Shown in pieces: positions 34,619 through 42,943 of a stretch of 64,000 bases of DNA (position 1 is the stretch's first letter; every line of letters starts with the position of its first letter). Source of the DNA: an uncultured Oscillospiraceae bacterium (lineage in GTDB: Bacteria; Bacillota; Clostridia; Oscillospirales; Oscillospiraceae); contig CAKUED010000005.1 of NCBI GenBank assembly GCA_934646005.1, forward strand, positions 62,001-126,000, in the 5' to 3' direction. Position numbers and translations under genes: made by a program. A model generated the notes under the pieces. It was not told where the DNA came from. It searched no databases and saw nothing but the letters and a program-made list of their open reading frames with translations.

Positions 34619-35182
34619 TTAGGCTTTGACCTCGACAATGCGTACTTGCGACAGATCGTAAGTCGTCTGCGCCGTCACAACGTCCGAGATGAGCGCCACG
34701 TCCGCCTCCGTCAAGCCCTCCGGCGGTGCGCTGACCGCCACGCTCACAGTGTCGTCCGAGATGTACGTCACACAGTCGTCATAGCCCTTGGCGATGACCA
34801 GACTTTCGATCTGCGCCTCGCACAGCGCGGTGGAGACGAGCGTGTTGAGCGTTTCGGCGGCGTTCGTGCCAAGCTCGCTGCCCTCGTCATAGGCGATGGT
34901 CTGCTCCAGCAGCTCCACGGCGCTGTCGCGCGACTGCTGACGGCTCAGGCGCACCTGTGCAAAATACTCCGCCGACGAAGCATCCCCCTCGCCGCTTGCC
35001 AAAAGCTGCTGCGGGTCGCTCTCGCCCATGACTGTCTCCGCCGTACCGGGCACCTGCTCGGCGCTGAGTGTTTCGGTCAGCTCCGGCGTTTTGCTGCGGT
35101 TATACGACCAGTTCAGGTAGATCCCCGCGCAGATGAACAGCAGGACCGCCGCGATCACGGCGTTTCGTTTCCAGATCTTCAT
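34619..35182 (-). CDS. spoIIIAH: Stage III sporulation protein AH
   Basis: 187 residues. Single membrane span near the N-terminus (AVIAAVLLFICAGIYLNWSY), a linker, and a C-terminal YscJ/FliF-like ring-building domain (residues about 90-185; LVIAKGYDDCVTYISDDTVSVAV). In B. subtilis it spans from the mother cell to contact SpoIIQ of the forespore, forming the feeding-tube channel. It is the last gene of the operon, 11 bases after spoIIIAG. Confidence 0.92.
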   Translation of the reverse strand: MKIWKRNAVIAAVLLFICAGIYLNWSYNRSKTPELTETLSAEQVPGTAETVMGESDPQQLLASGEGDASSAEYFAQVRLSRQQSRDSAVELLEQTIAYDEGSELGTNAAETLNTLVSTALCEAQIESLVIAKGYDDCVTYISDDTVSVAVSAPPEGLTEADVALISDVVTAQTTYDLSQVRIVEVKA

Positions 35183-35193
35183 AGTATCTCCTC

Positions 35194-35733
35194 CTATTTG
35201 CTTTTCATTTTGATAACACTGATCTTATCGCTCCCCAGCCCCGTCAGGCTGGAAACCGCCTCCACGATGGCAAGCCGCACTGCCGCGCGCTCCGCGCCCT
35301 CGCACACCACCACCGCGCCCTGATACACCGGGTAGAGCGTTTTGCGCACGACCGGCGTGCGCTCCGAGCCGTTCTGCTGCAAGACGGCGGTCGTTTTGGA
35401 CTGCGTATCCTCGCCGCTGCGGCTCGATTCACGGTCCGTCTGATACACCTGCTCCGCGCCCGAGCTGTAGCTCAACAGCACATCCACCTCGCCCGCGCCG
35501 TCCACCTGCCGCAAAAGCGCCCGCAGCGCCTGCCGCGTCTGCTCGAGCTGTGAAAGCTCTGATTGCCGCGTGTCGGGCGCGCTTGCGGCGGTCTGTTTTT
35601 TGTCGCCTGTGGGGATGAGCGCCAGCACGATGCCGAGCAGCAGCACCAGCAGCGCGTATTTGTATTTTCCGAGCTGCGCGGCGATCTTTTGCAGCCGCGC
35701 CGGCGCGCGGATCTTTTCTAAGGGCTGCTCCAT
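35194..35733 (-). CDS. spoIIIAG: Stage III sporulation protein AG
   Basis: 179 residues: one membrane span (about 28-44, YALLVLLLGIVLALIPT) and a C-terminal ring-building domain interrupted by a Ser/Thr/Gln-rich insertion (DRESSRSGEDTQSKTTAVLQ), then PVYQGAVVVCEGAERAAVRLAIVEAVSSLTGL. SpoIIIAG forms a large ring in the mother-cell membrane of the engulfed forespore. ATG at 35733 is preceded by GGAGGAGCAGAC and lies 16 bases inside spoIIIAF. Confidence 0.92.
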   Translation of the reverse strand: MEQPLEKIRAPARLQKIAAQLGKYKYALLVLLLGIVLALIPTGDKKQTAASAPDTRQSELSQLEQTRQALRALLRQVDGAGEVDVLLSYSSGAEQVYQTDRESSRSGEDTQSKTTAVLQQNGSERTPVVRKTLYPVYQGAVVVCEGAERAAVRLAIVEAVSSLTGLGSDKISVIKMKSK

Positions 35734-36200
35734 GTCTGCTCCTCCTTCGGGATGGCAAGCTCCCGCTCGATATAGCGCTGCAATTGCAGCTTCTGCTCCG
35801 GCGTCGGCTCGCCGGTCAGGTGCACGGCGGTCGGATACGGATACCCGTCCTCCCCGCCGACCGTCACCTCGGCAGAAACCGCAAGGTCAAGCTGCGCGGC
35901 TTTGTCCAATATATATGTCTCGCATTTTTCCTTTATGATGGCGCTCACCAGCTCGCGGTTTTTGACCTCCACGCCCGTGCGCGCCGCGTCCTGCTCCATC
36001 TCCAGGCGGCTGATGGAACGCGCAAGCGTCTGCGTGTCGATGCGCAGCAGCGGGCGCACCGCGCACACGAGCGTGAGCAGCCCGCACGCAAAGCTCACCG
36101 CCCGGCGCGACGCACCCTCCGGCAGCAGCGCCGACGCAAGCGTAGAGAGCAGCGCGCACGCCACGAGCGCCATCAGATATTCCCGCAGCGCCGCGCTCAT
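35718..36200 (-). CDS. spoIIIAF: Stage III sporulation protein AF
   Basis: 160 residues from the ATG at 36200, which overlaps the spoIIIAE stop (ATGA); the longer frame to 36257 lies inside spoIIIAE. Two hydrophobic segments (LMALVACALLSTLASALL and FACGLLTLVCAVRPLL) precede a soluble C-terminal domain (IIKEKCETYILDKAAQLDLAVSAEV). A component of the SpoIIIA-SpoIIQ complex. Confidence 0.9.
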   Translation of the reverse strand: MSAALREYLMALVACALLSTLASALLPEGASRRAVSFACGLLTLVCAVRPLLRIDTQTLARSISRLEMEQDAARTGVEVKNRELVSAIIKEKCETYILDKAAQLDLAVSAEVTVGGEDGYPYPTAVHLTGEPTPEQKLQLQRYIERELAIPKEEQTWSSP

Positions 36201-37276
36201 CCGCCCGCCGCCTTCATAAAACAGCAGCAGCAGAACATCGCCATCAGCACGCTGCATCCCGTCATTGCCAGCATATAGCCCATGGCGGTCGATAAATGCC
36301 CCAGCAGCGCGGGCAGGCGGTCATTCCCCGTCAGCCCGCCCGCAGCCGCCGCGACCTTCAGCGCAAGATATTGCAGCGCGATGCGCAAAAACGGCAGCAG
36401 CCCCATCGCCAGCAGCGCCAGCAGCCCGAACGCGCCGACGCTGGATTTGAGCGTCTGCGCGCCCGCAAGAACACTCTCCGTCGCGTCGGAGACGATGCCG
36501 CCCACCACCGGCAGCGCGGCGGAAAATGCCGCCTTTGCCGCCTTCAGCCCAGCGGCATCTGCCGTGCCGCTGACGATCCCGCTGACGGTCAGGTATGCCG
36601 TAAACAGATACATCACTCCCTTGAGGCTCACCGAAATGACCCATCCCAGCAGCTCCCGCAGCCGCGCAAGCAGCGCCTCGCCCGTTGCGCACTGTGCCGC
36701 CGCCAGCGCGCAGAAGGCGTAGACCAGCGGGATGAGCAGACGCGTGATGAGCGTGAGCAGAACGTTCATAAAAAGTATCGACCCGGCATACAATGCCGCC
36801 GCCGAGCCCACCGCGCCCGTCGCCGCGATGACCGACGACAGCACCGGCAGCAGCAGCTCCGAAAACGCCGAGACCTGCGAGATCGTCTCGCGCGCCAGCG
36901 CGATCATCGCCTGCAAATTCACCGTGCACGCGCCCGTCACCGCCAACGCCCCCGCGAGCGCCGCCGCCTGCTTTGATACGCCACCCTGCACATTGCCCGC
37001 CAGCGCGCACAGCAGCACGATCGCCAGCAGCACGCTCAGCGTCCGCGCCGCGCCGCGCACCGCGTTGGGGAGGCTTTGCAGTGCATCGCGCAGGACGGTG
37101 CGCATCACGCCGGAAAAATCGCGCGTCATAGTCGGGTCGATGTCCTCTAAAAGCACGTCCGTGCGCGCATCCAGACCTTCCCGCAGCCCGTCCGCGCCGT
37201 ATAGCTCTGCGTCCGCCGCGCGCGCCGGGAGAGCGAGCAGCGCAAAGATCAGCGCCGCGACCAAAAATCTCCGCAC
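36197..37276 (-). CDS. spoIIIAE: Stage III sporulation protein AE
   Basis: 359 residues. A signal peptide (RRFLVAALIFALLALPARA) is followed by about seven or eight membrane spans; the sequence is very Ala/Leu-rich. SpoIIIAE is the polytopic core of the SpoIIIA complex. The start is a GTG at 37276 with GGGAGGG upstream, two bases after the spoIIIAD stop. Family identity follows from position in the operon, length and segments such as VRGAARTLSVLLAIVLLCALAG and FSELLLPVLSSVIAATGAVGSAA. Confidence 0.92.
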   Translation of the reverse strand: MRRFLVAALIFALLALPARAADAELYGADGLREGLDARTDVLLEDIDPTMTRDFSGVMRTVLRDALQSLPNAVRGAARTLSVLLAIVLLCALAGNVQGGVSKQAAALAGALAVTGACTVNLQAMIALARETISQVSAFSELLLPVLSSVIAATGAVGSAAALYAGSILFMNVLLTLITRLLIPLVYAFCALAAAQCATGEALLARLRELLGWVISVSLKGVMYLFTAYLTVSGIVSGTADAAGLKAAKAAFSAALPVVGGIVSDATESVLAGAQTLKSSVGAFGLLALLAMGLLPFLRIALQYLALKVAAAAGGLTGNDRLPALLGHLSTAMGYMLAMTGCSVLMAMFCCCCFMKAAGG

Positions 37277-37278
37277 GC

Positions 37279-37671
37279 CTACCCTCCCATCAACTGCTCC
37301 GCCGTCTGCAAGACCGCCTGCGCCAGCGGCAGCGCCGCGGAAAGCGCCAGCGCCGTACCGCTCAGCTCCGCGATGCGCGAAAGCGCCTGCTCCCCCGCGT
37401 CGCGGCAGAACGCGCTTGAAATTTGCGTCAGCACGCCGATCGCCAGCGTTTTGAGAAGCGGCGCGAACAGCGCCTCTTCCACGCCCGCAAGACTTTGCAG
37501 CCGCCGAAAAAATGCGATCACCGGCTCAAGCGCCCCGGCGGCAAGCCCCAGCGCTGCGGCGCACGCCGCCATGGCAAGGCACAGCGCCAGCTCCGGCTTC
37601 TGCCGCCGCACGAGCTGCGCCAGCACCGCGCCGATCACGCACAGCCCCGCGATTTGAACCGCCGTCTGCAT
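37279..37671 (-). CDS. spoIIIAD: Stage III sporulation protein AD
   Basis: 130 residues with four predicted membrane segments, starting at ATG 37671 one base after the spoIIIAC stop; an 11-codon extension upstream lies inside spoIIIAC. Family features: IAGLCVIGAVLAQLVRRQKPELAL and LLKTLAIGVLTQISSAFCRDAGEQALS. Confidence 0.92.
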   Translation of the reverse strand: MQTAVQIAGLCVIGAVLAQLVRRQKPELALCLAMAACAAALGLAAGALEPVIAFFRRLQSLAGVEEALFAPLLKTLAIGVLTQISSAFCRDAGEQALSRIAELSGTALALSAALPLAQAVLQTAEQLMGG

Positions 37672-37672
37672 C

Positions 37673-37867
37673 CTAAAACCCGAACAGTGACTTGACGAGC
37701 GCAAACAGGTCCGCGATGCGCTCCACCACGATCATCAGCACCACGACCAGCCCCGCCAGCGACGTCATCGTCGCCTGCTCGCCGCGCCCGGAGCGCTCGA
37801 GCACCTGGTTGAGGATCGAGACGATGATGCCCACGGCGGCGATCTTGAAAATGAGATCAATTTCCAT
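37673..37867 (-). CDS. spoIIIAC: Stage III sporulation protein AC
   Basis: 64 residues with two membrane spans (IDLIFKIAAVGIIVSILNQVL and TMTSLAGLVVVLMIVVERI), the usual size for SpoIIIAC. It starts one base after the spoIIIAB stop codon. Paralogous to part of SpoIIIAD. Confidence 0.93.
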   Translation of the reverse strand: MEIDLIFKIAAVGIIVSILNQVLERSGRGEQATMTSLAGLVVVLMIVVERIADLFALVKSLFGF

Positions 37868-37868
37868 A

Positions 37869-38381
37869 TCACAGTAAGATCACGGCGATCGCCAGCCCCG
37901 TACACACGCCGAGCGTGCGATAGCTGCGGCAGCGGGCGCGGCTCGCCAGTTCCACATCCTCCAATGCCTCGTCCACGCGCGAGCGCGCCAGGTCGATGGC
38001 GCGGCACTGCCCGTCCACGTCGAATTTTCCCAGCGCGCCGGAGAGCGCCAGCAGCGCCCGCCGCACGCTCTGCGGGAGCGACAGCCCCGGCGTGTGCCCG
38101 AGCGCCGTCTGCATCGCAAACTGCACCGTGCTTGTCCGGCGGCGCAGCTCCAGCGCGCAGCGCGAAAAGAGCGCGCCCACTGCGCCATCCGTGTCCGCGC
38201 CCACCAGAGCCAGCAGCTCCGGCAGCGGCGTCATGCGGTACGCCGTCTCGCTTTTCATCTGCCCCAGCGCCGTTTGCAGCGCGCGAAGCTGCTCTGCCTG
38301 CCGCCGCACCCCGGCGGCAAAGCCAAAGCCCACCGCCGACGCGCTGCCGACCACGCAAAGAAGTCCCAGAATTTTCAGCAT
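37869..38381 (-). CDS. spoIIIAB: Stage III sporulation protein AB
   Basis: 170 residues from ATG 38381, preceded by GGGAGGAGACGGCG; the gene overlaps spoIIIAA by 7 bases. N-terminal and C-terminal membrane spans flank a GspF-like helical domain (RALQTALGQMKSETAYRMTPLPELL, SRVDEALEDVELASRARCRSYRTLGVCTGLAIAVILL). Component of the SpoIIIA channel complex. Confidence 0.92.
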   Translation of the reverse strand: MLKILGLLCVVGSASAVGFGFAAGVRRQAEQLRALQTALGQMKSETAYRMTPLPELLALVGADTDGAVGALFSRCALELRRRTSTVQFAMQTALGHTPGLSLPQSVRRALLALSGALGKFDVDGQCRAIDLARSRVDEALEDVELASRARCRSYRTLGVCTGLAIAVILL

Positions 38382-39217
38382 CCCGCCGTCTCCTCCCGCC
38401 AGTTTTTCTGCCCGTCCAGCCACACGCGCACGTCAAAAACGCCCAGCGCCAGCAGTTCCCTGTAAAGCGGCCGCCGCGCCAGCTCCTCCGGGCTTTCCGC
38501 GTGTGCCGTCGCCAGCAGCCGTACGCCGCAATAGCTGCACTGCCGAATCGCCGCCAAGTCCTCCGGCGCGGTGATCTCGTCCACCGCGATCCAGTCCGGG
38601 CGCATTGAGCGCAGGAGCATCATCATGCTCTGCGCCTTTTTCCCGCCCGTCAGCACGTCCGTACACGGACCGACGTCCATCTGCGGCTGCCCGTTTACGC
38701 ACGCGGCGAGCTCGCCGCGCTCATCCGCCACGCACACGCGCTGACCCCGGCGCGACAGCGCCCGGATGCACGCGCGCAGGAGCGTCGTTTTACCGCTCCC
38801 CGGCGCGCCGAGCAGCAGCGTCGAGCGCGTCAGCTCCGGCACGGCGCACGGCGCGTCCCGCGCCAGCCGGATGCACACGGAGCTGATATTCCGCACGCTC
38901 ACCGCGCTCCCGCCGCGCACCGCCAGCGTCCCGCATACGCCGACGCGGTGTCCGCCCGGCAGCGTCACGAATCCGTCCGCGAGCTGCTCCGCCGCTGCGT
39001 AATACGAATGATCCGTCGCCGCCATCAAAACTTGCTCCAGCTCCTGCCAGGTGACCGGCGCGGCGGCAAGCGGTGTTTCATGCCCCGCGGCATAGACGCC
39101 GGGAGGCTGTCCCGCCCGCAGGCGGATGTCCTCCGGGCGCAGATGCTCCAAATGCCGCAGCGGCGCGTGCAGCCGCGCGGGCAGCACCGGCAGGATGTCC
39201 TGTAAGATCGTATCCAT
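38375..39217 (-). CDS. spoIIIAA: Stage III sporulation protein AA, secretion-type ATPase
   Basis: 280 residues. Walker A GAPGSGKTTLLRACI (about 137-151), VCVADERGELAACVNG, and MRPDWIAVDEI as Walker B; related to type II/IV secretion ATPases. It energises the SpoIIIA channel of the mother cell. It is the first gene of the eight-gene operon. A sigma-E promoter is expected upstream, but I could not identify one with confidence in the 70 bases before the divergent pyk promoter. Confidence 0.93.
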   Translation of the reverse strand: MDTILQDILPVLPARLHAPLRHLEHLRPEDIRLRAGQPPGVYAAGHETPLAAAPVTWQELEQVLMAATDHSYYAAAEQLADGFVTLPGGHRVGVCGTLAVRGGSAVSVRNISSVCIRLARDAPCAVPELTRSTLLLGAPGSGKTTLLRACIRALSRRGQRVCVADERGELAACVNGQPQMDVGPCTDVLTGGKKAQSMMMLLRSMRPDWIAVDEITAPEDLAAIRQCSYCGVRLLATAHAESPEELARRPLYRELLALGVFDVRVWLDGQKNWREETAGC

Positions 39218-39289
39218 CGTTTCACTTCCCGTACATCCTATTGCCCCCGCCGCGCATTTAGACCGTCGAAAAAAGGGCTATCTTGTACG

Positions 39290-39318
39290 TTGACATAGCC
39301 GCCTGAATATGCTAAAAT
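39290..39318 (+). promoter_or_regulatory. Promoter of the pyk leader transcript
   Basis: TTGACA (39290-39295), 17-base spacer, then TGC-TAAAAT (hexamer 39313-39318, extended -10). Confidence 0.85.
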
Positions 39319-39324
39319 GATGCC

Positions 39325-39500
39325 GCTGATACGAGTGGTGGAGTCTGTCATAGAAGCGCTTTGCTTCTATTCGTGTCGGTAATCGTCCATTCGATTGATG
39401 CCCGCAGAAGGCATTTCAGGCAGAACCGTGTCGGTTCTGCTTTTTTCTGCGGCAGACAGGCTCCGTCTGTGCCTATTCCGGGCGCAGATGGATTTTTTAT
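39325..39500 (+). promoter_or_regulatory. Structured pyk leader with two terminator-like hairpins, type unknown
   Basis: From the expected start site the RNA can form GATACGA/TCGTGTC enclosing the hairpin TAGAAGC-GCTT-TGCTTCTA, then AATCG/CGATT and ATGCC/GGCAT hairpins, then terminator 1 (AGAACCG-TGT-CGGTTCT plus TTTTTT, 39421-39446). A second terminator (GTCTGTGCC/GGGCGCAGAT plus TTTTTT, 39465-39498) overlaps an alternative hairpin CAGAC-AGGCTCC-GTCTG that would block it. This resembles a riboswitch or attenuator, but it matches no class I can name. Confidence 0.6.
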
Positions 39501-39530
39501 TTGCCCAACTGAACTGGAAGGAGACTGTTT

Positions 39531-39611
39531 ATGCCTGTCATCATGCTCATCATCCACACCTTTGCACGTCTGCTGCGTCTGGAAAAGGCGCAGGCGCGCC
39601 GCAACGCCTGA
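39531..39611 (+). CDS. 26-codon leader peptide upstream of pyk
   Basis: ATG at 39531 is preceded by GAAGGAGACTGTTT, a strong ribosome-binding site. The peptide begins hydrophobic (MPVIMLIIHTFARLL) and ends basic (RLEKAQARRNA). Its stop lies 17 bases before the pyk start, which has a weaker site (AAAGGACCGTTCATTACC). It could couple translation into pyk, act as a small membrane peptide, or be a leader peptide. There is no homologue I can recall. Confidence 0.55.
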   Translation: MPVIMLIIHTFARLLRLEKAQARRNA

Positions 39612-39628
39612 AAGGACCGTTCATTACC

Positions 39629-41041
39629 ATGAGAAAAACCAAGATCGTCTGTACCATCGGTCCTGCCAGTGACAACGAAGAAACGTTCGCCGCCATGTGC
39701 CGCGCGGGGCTGAACGTCGCGCGCCTGAACTTTTCGCACGGCACGCACGAAGAGCACCAGAAAAAGATCGACATGATCAAAAAGGTCCGCGAAAAGCTGG
39801 GTCTGCCCATCGCCGTCATGCTCGACACGAAAGGACCTGAATACCGCATCCGCACCTTTGAGGGCGGCGGGATCGACCTGCCCGACGGCGCGCCGTTCAC
39901 CTTCACCACGCGCCAGCTCGTCGGCGACGAGCACATCGTGAGCGTCAGCTATGCAGGTCTGGCGGAGGAGCTTGTCCCCGGCGACACGATTTTGGTCAAT
40001 AACGGGCTCGTGAGCTTTGAAGTCGAGCGCATCGAAGGGACGGAAATTCACTGCAAGACCCTCATCGGCGGCAGGCTCTCCAACCAGAAGAGCATGAGCT
40101 TCCCCGGAAAGCTCCTGCATCAGGACTATCTCAGCGAACAGGACCGGCAGGACCTGCTGTTCGGCATCCGCAACGGCGTGGATTTCATCGCCGCGTCATT
40201 CGTCTCGCGCAAACAGGACATCGCCGACCTCAAGGACTTTCTGGCGGCAAATGGCGGAAGCTCCATCGACGTCATCGCCAAGATTGAAAACCGCGCAGGC
40301 GTTGACAACATCGAGCAAATTTGCGAGGTGTGCGAGGGCATCATGGTCGCGCGCGGCGACCTCGGCGTGGAAGTGCCGTTTACGGAGCTGCCCGCCATCC
40401 AGAAATACCTCATCACCAAATGCCGCCTGCTGGGAAAACGCGTCATCACCGCCACGGAAATGCTGGAATCCATGATCCAGAACCCGCGCCCGACGCGCGC
40501 AGAAATTTCGGACGTCGCCAACGCCGTGTACGACGGCAGCAGCGCCGTCATGCTCTCCGGCGAGTCCGCCGCGGGCAAATACCCCGTCAAGGCGGTGGAG
40601 ACGATGTCCTCCATCTGCGCCGAAACCGAGCGCCACATCGACTATGAGGCAATGTTCCGCGGCTCACAGTTCAAGATCAAAAACCTGCTCGACGCCATCT
40701 CCCACGCCACCTGCGGCATGGCGGTCGATATTGGCGCGAAGGCGATCGTCGTCAGCTCCCTCTCGGGCGCGACGGTGCGCATGGTCTCGCGCTTCCGCGT
40801 GCCGACGGACATCATCGGCATGGCGACGAACAAGGCGGTGTGGTATAAGCTGGCGCTCTCATGGGGCGTGCTGCCGGTGCTGAATGAACGCTTCGAGTCC
40901 ACCGACGTGCTGTTCTACCACGCCCGCAAGGCAGCCGTCCGCGCGCTGAATTTGCAGCCCGGCGACAACATCGTCATGACCGGCGGCATGATCAACGGCA
41001 CCTCCGGCAATACAAATCTAATAAAAGTCGATACGATCTAA
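39629..41041 (+). CDS. pyk: Pyruvate kinase
   Basis: 470 residues from ATG 39629. Converts phosphoenolpyruvate and ADP to pyruvate and ATP. Seen: TKIVCTIGPASDNEETF, RLNFSHGTHEEH, MLDTKGPEYRIRTF, AASFVSRKQDI, IAKIENRAGVDNIEQI, GIMVARGDLGVEVPF and the active-site helix GKRVITATEMLESMIQNPRPTRAE (ATEML where many enzymes have ATQML). It ends after the normal C-terminal domain and lacks the extra PEP-utiliser domain found in many Firmicutes enzymes. The open frame extends 78 codons upstream through the leader hairpins; the domain start and family length favour 39629. Confidence 0.95.
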   Translation: MRKTKIVCTIGPASDNEETFAAMCRAGLNVARLNFSHGTHEEHQKKIDMIKKVREKLGLPIAVMLDTKGPEYRIRTFEGGGIDLPDGAPFTFTTRQLVGDEHIVSVSYAGLAEELVPGDTILVNNGLVSFEVERIEGTEIHCKTLIGGRLSNQKSMSFPGKLLHQDYLSEQDRQDLLFGIRNGVDFIAASFVSRKQDIADLKDFLAANGGSSIDVIAKIENRAGVDNIEQICEVCEGIMVARGDLGVEVPFTELPAIQKYLITKCRLLGKRVITATEMLESMIQNPRPTRAEISDVANAVYDGSSAVMLSGESAAGKYPVKAVETMSSICAETERHIDYEAMFRGSQFKIKNLLDAISHATCGMAVDIGAKAIVVSSLSGATVRMVSRFRVPTDIIGMATNKAVWYKLALSWGVLPVLNERFESTDVLFYHARKAAVRALNLQPGDNIVMTGGMINGTSGNTNLIKVDTI

Positions 41042-41048
41042 GCGCAAA

Positions 41049-41083
41049 ATGCCCCCTGCACCAGCGGTGCAGGGGGATCTTTT
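41049..41083. terminator. Bidirectional terminator between pyk and the sugar importer
   Basis: GCCCCCTGCACC and GGTGCAGGGGG form a strong stem with T-rich flanks on both sides (ATCTTTTC and, on the minus strand, CATTTTGCG). Confidence 0.82.
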
Positions 41084-41090
41084 CTACGCT

Positions 41091-41912
41091 TTAGCCTTTC
41101 ACAGCGCCCTGCGTCAGGCCCTTCATAAACTGCTTCTGCATACACAAATACAGCACAACCAGCGGCAGCGTGATGAGGATGACGCCCGCGAAGATCACCG
41201 TATTCTGCGAGGCATACTGCCCGCGGAACTGTAAAAGACCATACGGCAGCGTCCGCAGCGATTCCTTGCTGATCAGCATCAGCGGGAAGAGCATATCGTT
41301 CCAGATGCCGACGAGGTTAAAGATGGCCACCGTGGCGATCGAGCCGCGGCACAGCGGCATGATCACGTGCCAGTACACGCGGAACGAGGAACAGCCGTCG
41401 ATGATGGCCGCCTCCTGCAGCTCCATGGGGATCGACTGCATGAAGCCGTAGAAAATGAACACCGAAAACGGCAGCTCATACGCCACATACACGCAGATCA
41501 GCCCCAGCAGCGAGTTCGTCAGGTGCATCCGGCTCATCTGCACCGCCAGCGGTACGATGCCCACCTGTGTGGGCACGGCGATGCCGATGACAAACAGCAG
41601 ATAGATGGCCTTATTCAGCCGCAGCTTCAGCCGCGTCAGCGCGAAGGCCGTCATGCTGGACAGTGCCAGAATGAGCACGATGGAGGTCATGGTGACGATC
41701 AGGCTATTTACATAATACTTGTTCAGATTTCCTTCCACAAACGCCCGGGCATAGTTGCCCCACTGGAGCTTTTGCGGTAGGCCGAACACATTGTCATACA
41801 GCTCAAACTCCGTTTTGAATGAGCCGGTCAGGACCATATATACCGGGAACAGGATCAGCAGCGCAAAGAAAATGAGCACCGCGTATTTGCAGATCTTTTG
41901 CCCTGTTTTCAT
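41091..41912 (-). CDS. Carbohydrate ABC transporter permease, MalG type
   Basis: 273 residues, six membrane spans. The N-terminal ILFPVYMVLTGSFKTEFEL and the EAA loop MELQEAAIIDGCSSFRVYWHVIMPLCRG (about residues 180-207) mark the CUT1 family inner-membrane subunit. With the MalF-like partner it forms the channel for oligosaccharide uptake. It starts 7 bases after the MalF-type gene and ends the operon. Confidence 0.9.
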   Translation of the reverse strand: MKTGQKICKYAVLIFFALLILFPVYMVLTGSFKTEFELYDNVFGLPQKLQWGNYARAFVEGNLNKYYVNSLIVTMTSIVLILALSSMTAFALTRLKLRLNKAIYLLFVIGIAVPTQVGIVPLAVQMSRMHLTNSLLGLICVYVAYELPFSVFIFYGFMQSIPMELQEAAIIDGCSSFRVYWHVIMPLCRGSIATVAIFNLVGIWNDMLFPLMLISKESLRTLPYGLLQFRGQYASQNTVIFAGVILITLPLVVLYLCMQKQFMKGLTQGAVKG

Positions 41913-41919
41913 GCTTGCA

Positions 41920-42801
41920 TCACTCCTTTTCCCGCAGGCCGTACATCTGGATCAGCGTAATGGCCGCAACAACCACCAGCAGCGCCACCGAGATCGCAGC
42001 CGAATATCCAAAGTCACTGTAGGCATATGCCTCTTTATACAGCAGCGTGGAGAGCACCTCCGAGGAGTGCGTCGCACCGCCGCCGGTCATCACATACACA
42101 AAGTCAAACGACTTGAAGCCGCCGATGGTCGTGAGCACCAGAACGATGAGCGTTGTAGGCCGCAGCATGGGGATGGTGATGTGCACGAGCTGCTTCCAGC
42201 GCGTCGCCCCATCCAGCGCGGCGCTCTCCAGCACATCCTGCGGGATGTTCTGCAGCCCCGCCACAAACAGCACTACGCTCTGCCCGATGCCCACCCAGAT
42301 ATGGACGGCGGCGATGGCGTAAATGACGATCTTCTCATCCGAAAGCCACGCGTGCCGCCAGCTGCTCAGCCCAAGAATACGCAGCAGCTCATTGAGCGCG
42401 CCGATATTCGGGTCGTAGATAAAGCCCCAGATCAGACCGACGGTGGACGCTGCGATGATGGCAGGCAGAAAATAGATCGTGCGGAAGGCGCTGTTGATGC
42501 GGTTCGTTTTCTGCACCAGCAGCGCCAGCAGAAAGCCGATCAGTGTCTGGAACAGCACCAGCGTCACCGTATACTTCACGGTGTTGATCAGCGCCGTCCG
42601 AAAAATGCGGTCGGCAAACATCTTCTTAAAGTTCGCAAGTCCCACGAATGTCCGCTCCTCGGAGATGCCGTTCCACGAGAACAGGCTGTATACGAGAGAC
42701 GAGACGTTCGGCAGTATAAAAAAGACCCCGTAGATCAGAAGAGGCAATATCAGAAACAGATACCCGCCGCGACGGGATCCGATGTGCCCTTTTGTTTTCA
42801 T
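41920..42801 (-). CDS. Carbohydrate ABC transporter permease, MalF type
   Basis: 293 residues, six membrane spans, CUT1 family. EAA loop IPQDVLESAALDGATRWKQLVHITIPMLRP, and NTVKYTVTLVLFQTLIGFLLALL. ATG at 42801 follows AAGGTGAGATCGCA. It pairs with the MalG-type protein downstream. Confidence 0.9.
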   Translation of the reverse strand: MKTKGHIGSRRGGYLFLILPLLIYGVFFILPNVSSLVYSLFSWNGISEERTFVGLANFKKMFADRIFRTALINTVKYTVTLVLFQTLIGFLLALLVQKTNRINSAFRTIYFLPAIIAASTVGLIWGFIYDPNIGALNELLRILGLSSWRHAWLSDEKIVIYAIAAVHIWVGIGQSVVLFVAGLQNIPQDVLESAALDGATRWKQLVHITIPMLRPTTLIVLVLTTIGGFKSFDFVYVMTGGGATHSSEVLSTLLYKEAYAYSDFGYSAAISVALLVVVAAITLIQMYGLREKE

Positions 42802-42900
42802 TGCGATCTCACCTTACCATACATGATCATTGCCCCCTTTGTCTGCAGGGCACAGCCCCCTCGCGTCCGCCGCGAGGAAGCTGCGCCGGTTTCATGCCCC

Positions 42901-42932
42901 GCCGTGCATACCGAAAGTCCAGTATGCACGGC
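42901..42932 (-). promoter_or_regulatory. Stem-loop between sugar-binding protein and permease genes
   Basis: GCCGTGCATAC and GTATGCACGGC form a perfect 11-base stem 12 bases after the binding-protein stop codon. In the direction of transcription no T run follows, so it more likely stabilises the upstream mRNA and sets subunit ratio than ends transcription. The rest of this 142-base gap shows nothing else. Confidence 0.55.
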
Positions 42933-42943
42933 GCATTTTTCTC

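Noticed and set aside
39218..39290. Sigma-E promoter in front of spoIIIAA
   Set aside because: One is expected from biology, but no pair of elements matched well enough to annotate.
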